The notes under the pieces were generated by a model. The model was given only the letters and a program-made list of their open reading frames with translations, was not told where the DNA came from and searched no databases. A stretch of 35,141 nt of DNA, from assembly GCA_903885165.1 (NCBI GenBank), contig CAISHO010000053.1, forward strand, positions 1 to 35,141, given 5' to 3'. The position numbers and the translations under genes were made by a program. This stretch comes from an uncultured Nitrosomonadales bacterium. Lineage in GTDB: Bacteria; Pseudomonadota; Gammaproteobacteria; Burkholderiales; Gallionellaceae. Below are positions 1 to 7,045 of the stretch, piece after piece; position 1 is the stretch's first letter; the number at the start of each line of letters is the position of its first letter.

Positions 1-2
1 CC

Positions 3-455
3 GAACATCAGTCTCAATGGCAATGTTCTGCAATGCCTGTCATTCGGAGCCTGCACGGAATTGTCGGTGCAACTAATATTGGCCTGCCGTTGTTTCTGAT
101 TGAAATGGAAAGGCTGGACAAGCTCGTCACCGGTACTGCCGTCCGCAAGCGCTGCCTGTCTATCTCGCGGCAGTTGAAGAAATACATAAAATATGACGAC
201 TCACCCGCCGTCAGACTGCGGCGTGTAAGCGCACTCCAGCAGGATGATGAAATGGGCCGGGGATTGATGTTGCTGGCTGACTTTATGGAATCGCGATGGC
301 CTACCGCAGAACTGGATTTGCATAGTGCCAATTTTATGCGCCGCCCCGATACGGGCGAGGCCGTCATCACCGATCCAATCATGGATATGGAAACGCGTAA
401 CATCGTGTTGGAGCATGCTAAACGGAACTTCCCAGAGGGAATCATGATTGTGTAG
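3..455 (+). CDS. Phage-like kinase-fold protein, C-terminal part (5' end may lie outside the window)
   Basis: The frame is open from base 3 to a TAG at 453-455. The first ATG is at 33 and would give 140 residues, but there is no stop upstream, so the gene may start before the window. The segment DLHSANFMRRPDTGEAVITD resembles the catalytic-loop arrangement (DxHxxN, then a DP pair) of protein-kinase-like and aminoglycoside-phosphotransferase-like folds, which also occurs in hypothetical proteins of T7-like phages. The helical N-terminal part fits such a fold, but no complete nucleotide-binding lobe is visible. I infer a truncated or small phage-derived kinase-like protein. No substrate can be named. 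It is the left-most gene of an accessory stretch with defence-type neighbours. Confidence 0.5.
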   Translation, partial: EHQSQWQCSAMPVIRSLHGIVGATNIGLPLFLIEMERLDKLVTGTAVRKRCLSISRQLKKYIKYDDSPAVRLRRVSALQQDDEMGRGLMLLADFMESRWPTAELDLHSANFMRRPDTGEAVITDPIMDMETRNIVLEHAKRNFPEGIMIV

Positions 456-755
456 ACTCCTCACATTATGAGTGGCTGCTTTGAATAGGCAACCAGTCGC
501 TCAATGAGTATGACCTTCAAGTTCCGCAGTGTCTCGGTTGCTGTCGCTGGTTGCCGACAACAGAATGTCTCTTGTCAGTCTAAAGCAGGCATAGCCCCAC
601 TGGTTCAACTCCAACCAATTGGAGTTTCTAGAAAGATGCGCACGAAACACTGATTCCAACTTGGGCATTCAGCCGAGTTGGTCTCTGAAATCTTCGCTAT
701 CCAACCCCAGATTGCAAATAGCCCTAAAAATCAGTGTGAAATGAATAATATCTCC

Positions 756-783
756 ATTTTCACGCATGATTTTTCGTGAAAAT
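756..783. repeat. Inverted repeat, 9-bp perfect stem
   Basis: ATTTTCACG at 756-764 is the exact reverse complement of CGTGAAAAT at 775-783, with a 10-base loop. The loop contains CATGATTTTT, a string that recurs in the right arm of the next hairpin (836-847). It could be an RNA hairpin or a protein-binding site; nothing else identifies it. Confidence 0.6.
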
Positions 784-808
784 GCTTCTTTATCCAAAAA
801 AGATAAAG

Positions 809-847
809 AAAATCATGAATATTCGCCAAAAACTTCATGATTTTTTT
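809..847 (+). terminator. Hairpin with T-tract, terminator-like
   Basis: AAAATCATGAA (809-819) pairs perfectly with TTCATGATTTT (834-844) across a 14-base loop, and the T run continues to 847. This looks like a rho-independent terminator, but it lies about 350 bases beyond the end of the preceding gene. It may therefore end an unannotated transcript or be a structured RNA element. Confidence 0.45.
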
Positions 848-1003
848 ATTTTATATCTCCGGATAAATGCGGTTTTCCTGTGCTCGTGGCGGTGAAAAAA
901 ATAATATTGCGTTATCGCGCATTTCTGGACCGACAGTTTAAAACTCTTGTATTCGATAATCTGAAAAGTTTGATATCCATATTGCTTGTCGATATTAAAC
1001 ATG

Positions 1004-1047
1004 TTATTTTGCATTACCAACAAAATTATGTTGATAATGCAAAATAA
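1004..1047 (+). promoter_or_regulatory. Long hairpin/palindrome abutting the ribosome-binding site of the AbiLi-like gene
   Basis: TTATTTTGCATTA (1004-1016) is the exact reverse complement of TAATGCAAAATAA (1035-1047). After one mismatched pair the stem continues with CAACA (1018-1022) and TGTTG (1029-1033) around a 6-base loop, giving 18 pairs in all. The right arm overlaps the first two bases of the AAAGGTGA ribosome-binding site at 1046-1053. Either an operator for an autoregulator or an mRNA hairpin limiting ribosome access fits; the sequence does not decide. Confidence 0.7.
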
Positions 1048-1058
1048 AGGTGAATATA

Positions 1059-2240
1059 GTGCTGCATAGCTATGCATTCTCAAACTTTCAATCCTTCCGT
1101 GAGCGGATCGAAGTCGATCTGACTATCAGTCGCAAGGTCGCTATGACCGAGTGGATGAGCGATGTACCGACCGGTGAGCGCGTATCTAAACTGATGGCGG
1201 TGATAGGCCCGAATGGCAGCGGCAAGACCGCGCTGCTGAAGCCGATGGCATTTATCAGTTGGTTTATCACCAGTTCATTTCAGTCCGCACATGATGCAAG
1301 TATTCCAATTGCGTCACACGTAGCGAATGCAAATGAGCCGTGTGAGTTGGAGTGCACGGTGGACTTTGACGGTAAGCTGTGGCGTTATGTGTTGCGCTGC
1401 ACGCCTGAACGGGTGCTACATGAAGCGCTTTATCAAAAGCGTGAACGATTTGGTTATGTATTCGTTCGGGATTGGGATGCTGAAACCAAGACCTATGTGG
1501 TCAAGCAACAGGAGTTTGGTTTAGCTCCGCAGGAGGCGCGTAAGGTGCGCCAAAATGTTTCGCTGATTGCCTGGGCGGCACAATTTGGTGTGCCGCTGGC
1601 GATGCGCCTGACAGCCCCCTATGTAAATACCAATGTCAATGTGCTGGGGCGCATGCCGATTGGCAGTCAGGACGTTCAGGTAGCCGCGCAACATTTTTCA
1701 GCCCATGCTGTTCAACGAGAACGCATGGAGTACCTGTTATCTGCATGGGATTTAGGCTTGTCCGGTGTCGAGTTACAGGAATTCGTCGTTAATAATCCAC
1801 AGGAACCAAGCCAGACCGTATGGGTGCCGTTTGGCAAACACAAAAATAGAAACGCTGAATTCAAGTTGCCTTTTGCGCTTGAATCAAGCGGTACGCAAGG
1901 TGCGTTTGTCCTGTTGTCACGGCTGCTGCAAACATTGGAAATTGGCGGGTTGGCGGTTATCGACGAATTCGAGAATGATCTGCATCCGCACATGTTGGAG
2001 CCTATTCTCGACTTGTTCGCAAATTCCTCAACCAACCCGCACAACGCGCAACTGTTATTTACCTGCCACGCCATCGAAGTGTTGAATCTGGTGCATAAAT
2101 CGCAGGTGATATTGGTACAGAAAAACGAAGATTGCGAGAGTACCTCCAGTCGAATGGATGCGGTGGAAGGCATCCGCAATGACGACAACTTTTATGCCAA
2201 ATACATGGCCGGTGCTTATGGCGCTGTGCCTGTATTCTGA
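1059..2240 (+). CDS. AAA_21-family ATPase, RloA/AbiLi-like
   Basis: This is an ATPase of the RloA/AbiLi group (ABC/SMC-like AAA_21 fold), known from abortive-infection system AbiL and from genes linked to restriction loci. Seen: an N-terminal strand with NFQSF, Walker A GPNGSGKT at about residues 50-57, a signature-like SSGTQGAF, Walker B GGLAVIDEFENDLHP, a switch-like LLFTCHAIEVL, and the C-terminal DDNFYAKYMAGAYGAVP that is typical of the family. I chose GTG at 1059 because AAAGGTGA at 1046-1053 sits five bases upstream; GTG at 1050 is possible but lies inside that site. The length of 393 residues is normal and the frame is intact. The stop is five bases before the RloB-like gene, so the two are co-transcribed. 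In AbiL-type systems the ATPase acts with the TOPRIM-like partner to stop phage growth; here the partner is frameshifted. Confidence 0.85.
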   Translation: MLHSYAFSNFQSFRERIEVDLTISRKVAMTEWMSDVPTGERVSKLMAVIGPNGSGKTALLKPMAFISWFITSSFQSAHDASIPIASHVANANEPCELECTVDFDGKLWRYVLRCTPERVLHEALYQKRERFGYVFVRDWDAETKTYVVKQQEFGLAPQEARKVRQNVSLIAWAAQFGVPLAMRLTAPYVNTNVNVLGRMPIGSQDVQVAAQHFSAHAVQRERMEYLLSAWDLGLSGVELQEFVVNNPQEPSQTVWVPFGKHKNRNAEFKLPFALESSGTQGAFVLLSRLLQTLEIGGLAVIDEFENDLHPHMLEPILDLFANSSTNPHNAQLLFTCHAIEVLNLVHKSQVILVQKNEDCESTSSRMDAVEGIRNDDNFYAKYMAGAYGAVPVF

Positions 2241-2245
2241 TTGCC

Positions 2246-2742
2246 ATGGCTATCTGGAGAGCGCAGCGCACTTTATTGATCGTGGGGGAGGGCGACATGA
2301 AGAAGCCTTTCTGAATCATCTCAAACAGCTTTATGTGCCGCGTGGCTGCGGGCTTTCCGTGACGATCAAGAATGCCCGTGGCAAAGGGGCATTGCATGTG
2401 ATTGACTGGACAGCCAAGCAAATCGCTAACGCTGATTATGATGCTGTTGCGGCCTTGCTTGATACGGACACCGACTGGAATGCCAAAACTGAAAAATTGG
2501 CGAAAAGTAAAAAAATACAGGTTCTCAAATCTGAGCCTTGCCTTGAGGCCATGATGTTGCGGTTGATTGGAAAATCAGCAAATGGTGACGCTCAGGCACT
2601 TAAAAAGCGGTTCGCCCCATTTGTAAACAACGATCCGACGCAACGGGAAAGCTATGCTCTGCATTTTGGCCCGGTTTACTTGATGGCAGGTAGAAGCAAA
2701 GAACCGACGATAAATGCACTGCTCAGGCTTTTTGGCCGCTAA
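2246..2742 (+). pseudogene. RloB/AbiLii-like TOPRIM-fold protein, disrupted by a one-base frameshift
   Basis: The ATG at 2246 opens MAIWRAQRTLLIVGEGD and then runs into TGA at 2312-2314. From 2299 the -1 frame continues as EEAFLNHLKQLY to a stop at 2742. Restoring one base near 2297-2298 joins the halves as GEGDTEEAF, the conserved acidic motif of the family, giving about 165 residues. The second half has LLDTDTDW, the expected acidic DxD of a TOPRIM-like site, and KSEPCLEAMMLRLIG, typical of RloB. It follows the ATPase gene by five bases. Known role of the family: putative nuclease partner of RloA/AbiLi. As written the gene is broken; a sequencing error is the main alternative. A programmed slip on the G run at 2284-2288 is less likely, because it would skip the conserved GEGDTE residues. 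Confidence 0.75.
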
Positions 2743-2745
2743 AAA

Positions 2746-2768
2746 ATCACGCCATTTTTTAGCGTGAT
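2746..2768 (+). terminator. Weak hairpin after the RloB-like gene
   Basis: ATCACGC (2746-2752) pairs with GCGTGAT (2762-2768) over a 9-base loop, just after the stop at 2742. Only a broken T tract follows (AATTTT), so terminator activity is uncertain. Confidence 0.4.
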
Positions 2769-2937
2769 GTAATTTTAATGCGTTAGTTTCGTCGTTTTTT
2801 TCGGTATTTTCTTCAGGGGTGATTCCGGTAAGTTTTGTTTGAACCGCCTTTTTCGGGCGATTAAATTCGTTATTAGGCATTTTTCGGGTGATCTAGGAAA
2901 GCAATGTAATTGACCTCAATGCCGTAATCGCGGATAG

Positions 2938-2967
2938 TTGAACAAATTCATTTAATTTACCTATCCT
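2938..2967 (+). promoter_or_regulatory. Candidate sigma70 promoter for the NUDIX-helicase operon
   Basis: TTGAAC (2938-2943) and TATCCT (2962-2967) are 18 bases apart and lie 43 bases before the proposed start codon at 3011. The match is by eye and moderate. Confidence 0.35.
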
Positions 2968-3010
2968 TAGCTGCAACTACGTGTCTGCGGCTGAGCAGTG
3001 GAGAGCAACT

Positions 3011-3409
3011 TTGAAGAAAAGAATAAATGTCGTAGGCGCGGTTCTCACTCGAGGCCAGACGATTCTTGCAGCACAACGCAGCTCGACAATGTCACTATCT
3101 GGAATGTGGGAATTTCCCGGAGGGAAAATCGAGCTAGATGAGTCACCCGAACAGGCGCTACTCCGCGAACTTGACGAGGAGTTACTCTGCTCGGCTGAGA
3201 TCGGCGAACACATCCAAACTACAGAGCACGAGTACGACTTCGGTATCGTGATTCTGACCACTTACTACTGCTCGCTGACGGGCGAAGAACCCCGTCTGAC
3301 TGAGCATTCGGCGATTCGATGGGTTCAGGCCGCTGAGTTAGACCAGCTCGATTGGGCTCCCGCCGACATACCCGCCGTTGAGCAAGTCATGAGAGATTTT
3401 CAGGTTTGA
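3011..3409 (+). CDS. NUDIX hydrolase, MutT/CTP pyrophosphohydrolase-like
   Basis: This small enzyme of the NUDIX family hydrolyses nucleoside diphosphates linked to another group, usually (d)NTPs to (d)NMP and pyrophosphate. The full NUDIX box is visible as GGKIELDESPEQALLRELDE followed by EL, with the REL..EE metal-binding glutamates in place. The TTG at 3011 is my start choice: GGAGAG at 3000-3005 sits five bases upstream and the product then begins MKKRINVVGAVL, as in MutT proteins. A GTG at 2981 has no ribosome-binding site. It gives 132 residues, normal for the family. The TGA stop overlaps the TTG start of the helicase gene by two bases, so the proteins are probably made in a fixed ratio. 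The substrate is unknown; the pairing with a nuclease-helicase suggests a defence or DNA-repair task rather than general nucleotide sanitation. Confidence 0.85.
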   Translation: MKKRINVVGAVLTRGQTILAAQRSSTMSLSGMWEFPGGKIELDESPEQALLRELDEELLCSAEIGEHIQTTEHEYDFGIVILTTYYCSLTGEEPRLTEHSAIRWVQAAELDQLDWAPADIPAVEQVMRDFQV

Positions 3410-6333
3410 GTTTGATTAGTCGGCAACTGACGCAAGACAACAACTTCGGTTTTCTCAATTCTCGGGTCAACGCTGACCAGGTATTCCATCCCAGGCTCGT
3501 CTCAAACTCCGACGGCAATACCATGCTCCGAGCGATTCGTGACGAACTCAAGCGCTCGAGTCACTTCGTGTTCTCTGTCGCATTCATCACGCCGAGCGCG
3601 ATAGCGATGCTCAAGCAAGCGATCCTCGACTATAAAGGATCCGGCAGTATCATCACCTCGACCTACCTGGGGTTCAACTCGCCAGCCGCATTTCGCGAGC
3701 TCCTGAATCTCAAGGAAATTCGCGTCTACGTGCATCCCGACTCTTCTGCCGGGTTCCACGCCAAGGGTTACATCTTCGAACAGGAGTTAAGTACGACCGC
3801 GATTGTCGGCAGCTCAAACCTTACGGAGCGTGCGCTGCTCCTAAATCACGAGTGGAATCTTCGCTTCTCGGCACTACCTGACGGCGACATCGTGCAACAG
3901 CTCAATCGGGCTTCGATGGCACACATTGATGCCTCTGTTGCGCTCACGAGTAAGTGGATCGATGAGTATCAGCAGTCATGGTCAGCTCAAGTACGTCCGT
4001 CATCATCGGGATCCGGCCGGATCGAGGAATCACTCGAGCTGCCTTCTACCGGAGTCGTCCTTCCAAATGCCATGCAGATTGAAGCCCTCTCCGAAATTGC
4101 GGCATTACGCGAATCGGGGGAGACCAGAGGCGTCGTGATCTCCGCAACCGGGACTGGGAAGACCATTCTCTCTGCGCTCGACGTGCGCGCCTACGCTCCT
4201 AAACGGATGTTGTTTGTCGTGCACCGTGAGCAGATTCTTGATCGTGCGATTTCTGAGTTCAAGCGTGTGTTGGGAGCCCCAGACAGTGACTTTGGCAAAT
4301 TTGTGGGAGGTAAACAGGAGATTGACCGTCGCTATGTGTTCGCCTCCATTCAGTCGCTCTCACGGCCAGAGATTCTCGAGGCGCTGGCGCCCGATGCATT
4401 TGACTACGTTCTCATCGATGAAGTCCACCGGGCCGGAGCCACGAGCTACAGAAGAGTGATCGAGCATCTCAAGCCGGCATTTTTGCTGGGCATGACAGCG
4501 ACTCCGGAGCGCACGGACGACTTCAATGTGTTTGAACTCTTTGGCTTCAACGTGCCTTATGAAATTCGCTTGCAGAAGGCGCTAGAAGCCGACATGTTGG
4601 CGCCGTTTCATTACTACGGCGTCACCGACTTCGAGACGGAGAGTGGTGAAGTTATCGATCAACTCGCAGACCTCAGCAGGCTTGTCGCTTCTGAGCGCGT
4701 TGATCATCTTATCAAGACAATCGAGAAGTATGGCCATGCAGGTGCGCCAGTTCGGGGGCTTATTTTTTGCAGTAAGAACGCTGAGGCGGCCGAGCTTTCG
4801 GACCTTCTCAACCTTCGTGAAGTTCATGGGAAACCGCTCCGAACGCGCGCGCTCAGTGGGCGAGACTCGGTCGACGAACGCGAGAAGACTGTGCAAATGT
4901 TGGAGCGCGGCGAGCTTGACTACATAGCCACCGTCGATATTTTCAACGAAGGGATCGATATACCTTCTGTTAACCAGGTGGTCATGCTTCGCCAGACGCT
5001 GTCTAGCATCGTATTCACGCAGCAACTCGGGCGAGGTTTACGAAAGGCCGCGGGCAAAGATCATCTTGTTGTGATCGACTTCATAGGCAACTACGACAAT
5101 AACTACCTGATTCCAATCGCGTTGTTTGGTGACACTAGTCTCAATAAAGATTCGATTCGCAAGAAAATAATCGACGCTCAGGCAGCCGGTGCTATCGCCG
5201 GACTGTCGAGCGTCAACTTTGACGCAATCTCGAAGGAGAGGATCTACTCCTCCCTTGCGACCACTAGTCTTGACAGCATGACGAATCTCAAGAAATCCTT
5301 CGTCGAGCTGCAGAATCGACTGGGCCGAGCGCCGCTACTGCTCGACTTCGCCCGCTTTGATCTCGTCGATCCCAACGTGATAGCGACAAAGCAAAAGAAC
5401 TACTGGAAGTTCCTCGACAAGGTCAGTGCGAGCGATGCGCGTGCAGATGCCTACGAAGACTCTGTCCTGACGTTCCTTTCCGAAGAACTATTAAACGGCA
5501 AACGGCCCCATGAAATGCTCCTCCTCAAGGAACTTATATCGAATGCTGGTGAGCTACCTGTCGAGGATTTTTGCAGTCTTCTTGAGCAGAATAGTTTGAC
5601 ATTCGACCCGGCGACGCTCAGTTCTGTGCTGGCCGTACTAAACCTAGAATTCTTCACCGACGCGGAAGCTAGCAAGTATGGCGCCGCACCGATTGTCACT
5701 ACTCATGATGGTAACTACGAGCTTAGTGAAAAGTTTCTGGCGGCGTGGAACGATGACTTAATTTTCAATGGACACGTACGGGATGTGCTTGAAACAGGAC
5801 TGTATCTCGCTCGACACCGTTATAAGTGGAGTAGCGAGCTTGACGTAGGTCAACGCTATTCGCGAAAAGATGTCTGCCGTCTGCTCAATTGGAAGTCAAA
5901 TCAGCAAAGCACGATTTACGGCTACAAGGTTGATTTCTTGTCGAACAGCTGCCCGATCTTCGTCACCTATCACAAGGGCTCAGACGTCTCCGAGAGTACC
6001 AAGTATGAAGACGAATTTATTAACCCGTCGACATTGACATGGTTCACACGCAGCAGGCGCACGCTTGCGAGCAGCGAGGTGAAAGCGATCGTTGAGAATC
6101 AACTACCGCTCCATGTCTTCGCAAAGAAGGACGACGCAGAAGGAACTGACTTCTACTACCTTGGCAGGGCCACTTCTCAGGATGCCCGCCAGACAAAGAT
6201 GGCTGGAGACGGTGGGACTGAGCTTGATGTCGTCTCCATGACGCTGGACCTCGCGAGTCCGATTGAAACCAGTCTCTATGAGTACTTTGCGGCTCGAACG
6301 GTGGGCGTGCAGTGTCAACATTACCAAGGCTGA
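3406..6333 (+). CDS. PLD-nuclease / SF2 helicase / DUF3427 fusion protein
   Basis: A 975-residue multidomain DNA enzyme. Residues about 30-180 form a phospholipase-D-type nuclease domain with HxK at 118-120 (FHAKGYIFE) and the following GSSNLT. Residues about 215-580 are a superfamily 2 helicase: Walker A ATGTGKT at 247-253, DEVH box at 338-341, TATPE at 364-368, and motif VI QQLGRGLRK near 539-547. The rest (about 620-965) matches the DUF3427 type of C-terminal domain, seen on similar helicases. The single HxK suggests activity as a dimer, as for other one-motif PLD nucleases. The TTG start at 3406 overlaps the NUDIX stop (TTGA), showing tight coupling; TTG at 3412 is an alternative. The gene sits between an AbiL-like pair and a tRNA. 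I infer a DNA-targeting defence enzyme; a restriction- or repair-linked role is also possible. Confidence 0.85.
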   Translation: MSLISRQLTQDNNFGFLNSRVNADQVFHPRLVSNSDGNTMLRAIRDELKRSSHFVFSVAFITPSAIAMLKQAILDYKGSGSIITSTYLGFNSPAAFRELLNLKEIRVYVHPDSSAGFHAKGYIFEQELSTTAIVGSSNLTERALLLNHEWNLRFSALPDGDIVQQLNRASMAHIDASVALTSKWIDEYQQSWSAQVRPSSSGSGRIEESLELPSTGVVLPNAMQIEALSEIAALRESGETRGVVISATGTGKTILSALDVRAYAPKRMLFVVHREQILDRAISEFKRVLGAPDSDFGKFVGGKQEIDRRYVFASIQSLSRPEILEALAPDAFDYVLIDEVHRAGATSYRRVIEHLKPAFLLGMTATPERTDDFNVFELFGFNVPYEIRLQKALEADMLAPFHYYGVTDFETESGEVIDQLADLSRLVASERVDHLIKTIEKYGHAGAPVRGLIFCSKNAEAAELSDLLNLREVHGKPLRTRALSGRDSVDEREKTVQMLERGELDYIATVDIFNEGIDIPSVNQVVMLRQTLSSIVFTQQLGRGLRKAAGKDHLVVIDFIGNYDNNYLIPIALFGDTSLNKDSIRKKIIDAQAAGAIAGLSSVNFDAISKERIYSSLATTSLDSMTNLKKSFVELQNRLGRAPLLLDFARFDLVDPNVIATKQKNYWKFLDKVSASDARADAYEDSVLTFLSEELLNGKRPHEMLLLKELISNAGELPVEDFCSLLEQNSLTFDPATLSSVLAVLNLEFFTDAEASKYGAAPIVTTHDGNYELSEKFLAAWNDDLIFNGHVRDVLETGLYLARHRYKWSSELDVGQRYSRKDVCRLLNWKSNQQSTIYGYKVDFLSNSCPIFVTYHKGSDVSESTKYEDEFINPSTLTWFTRSRRTLASSEVKAIVENQLPLHVFAKKDDAEGTDFYYLGRATSQDARQTKMAGDGGTELDVVSMTLDLASPIETSLYEYFAARTVGVQCQHYQG

Positions 6334-6761
6334 AAAATCTCATGAACATCCCCGTTACAGGTTATCGATGCGGTTAGGCGTACCAGATTGGTGCAAATCT
6401 TTGGGCACTCCGCATCACTACCATTTATAAACCGGTTTGGACGCCAATCCTACTTTAGCCGAATAAGTTGGTCAGTATCCTGCCCTGTTTTGGATTTCGC
6501 CATAGTCCGATGCTGATTTTGCTATCGTGATTTTCCTAGGGAGATAAACTATGAGCGTGTGAAATTAGTTTTCGGGTGAGTGCAGATTTATTTGTGCGAC
6601 CCGGATTCGGGTGTTTTTTGTGAGATTCGCGAGGGAAGTGCTTTAGAAAAAGCTGCGATAATGTTGCGATAGCTATGTCAATTCATGCGAATTTCATCGC
6701 AACATGCCAAAATCAGGTAAACAAAAAAGTCTTTAAAATCAGAGACTTACGTTGTTTTTCC
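6334..6761. other. Non-coding junction between the accessory block and tRNA-Ser
   Basis: About 430 bases without a credible gene, apart from one short terminator-like hairpin. The sequence shows no integrase gene and no obvious second copy of the tRNA 3' end. It could be the decayed end of an integrated element, since the 3' end of tRNA-Ser points into it. Confidence 0.5.
6599..6619 (+). terminator. Short terminator-like hairpin
   Basis: ACCCG (6599-6603), a GATT loop, then CGGGT (6608-6612) is followed by G and six T residues (6614-6619). The stem is only five pairs and lies 265 bases after the helicase stop, so it would be a weak terminator. Confidence 0.4.
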
Positions 6762-6852
6762 TGGCGGAGAAGGGGGGATTCGAACCCCCGTTGGGATATT
6801 ATCCCAAACACGCTTTCCAGGCGTGCGACTTAAACCGCTCATCCACCTCTCC
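6762..6852 (-). tRNA. tRNA-Ser (GGA)
   Basis: Read on the minus strand, the gene starts GGAGAGGTGG and ends with CTTCTCCGCCA, so CCA is encoded. The anticodon stem-loop CACGCCTGGAAAGCGTG has GGA as anticodon. A long variable arm (TTTGGGATAATATCCCAAC) identifies a class II serine tRNA, and the T loop GGTTCGAATCC is standard. Its 3' end is at 6762 and faces the accessory block at 1-6760, so it may be the attachment site of an integrated island. A good promoter lies just upstream. Confidence 0.97.
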
Positions 6853-6863
6853 GAAGGGGGCGC

Positions 6864-6892
6864 AGAATAAACCAGATCATTAAATATTGCAA
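6864..6892 (-). promoter_or_regulatory. Sigma70 promoter of tRNA-Ser
   Basis: On the minus strand TTGCAA (6892-6887) and TATTCT (6869-6864) are separated by exactly 17 bases and are followed by a GC-rich discriminator, as at stringently controlled tRNA promoters. The tRNA begins 11 bases further on. Confidence 0.65.
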
Positions 6893-7045
6893 TCTTTAAT
6901 AAAAAATTAATAGAAAAAGCTGGAAGTATTAACAAACAGCGTAGATAATCATTTCACCATATTCTCATTAAGTGTATCTAAAGATAGACTTCATCGTAGT
7001 TATACTTAAATTATTATTTTAAATTCAATAAGTTAATTAAAAACC

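Larger units (their letters stand above)
456..1058. other. AT-rich 600-bp non-coding stretch before the AbiL-like pair
   Basis: I find no credible gene here. Bases 456-755 show no clear structure. Bases 756-1047 are strongly AT-rich and contain three separate inverted repeats, listed individually. Short open frames on the minus strand in this stretch have AT-driven composition and no family resemblance. Confidence 0.6.

Noticed and set aside
835-1083. Minus-strand open frame in the AT-rich stretch before the AbiLi-like gene
   Set aside because: Composition is driven by AT richness and the frame crosses two hairpins; no protein features.
2284-2314. Programmed -1 frameshift in the RloB-like gene
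   Set aside because: A slip on the G5 run would give a product lacking the conserved GEGDTE residues, and no classic slippery heptamer with downstream structure is evident; a plain deletion explains the data better.
2575-2880. Minus-strand open frame of about 100 codons overlapping the RloB-like gene end
   Set aside because: Half of it is antisense to RloB and the rest is AT-rich; there is no recognisable motif or ribosome-binding site.
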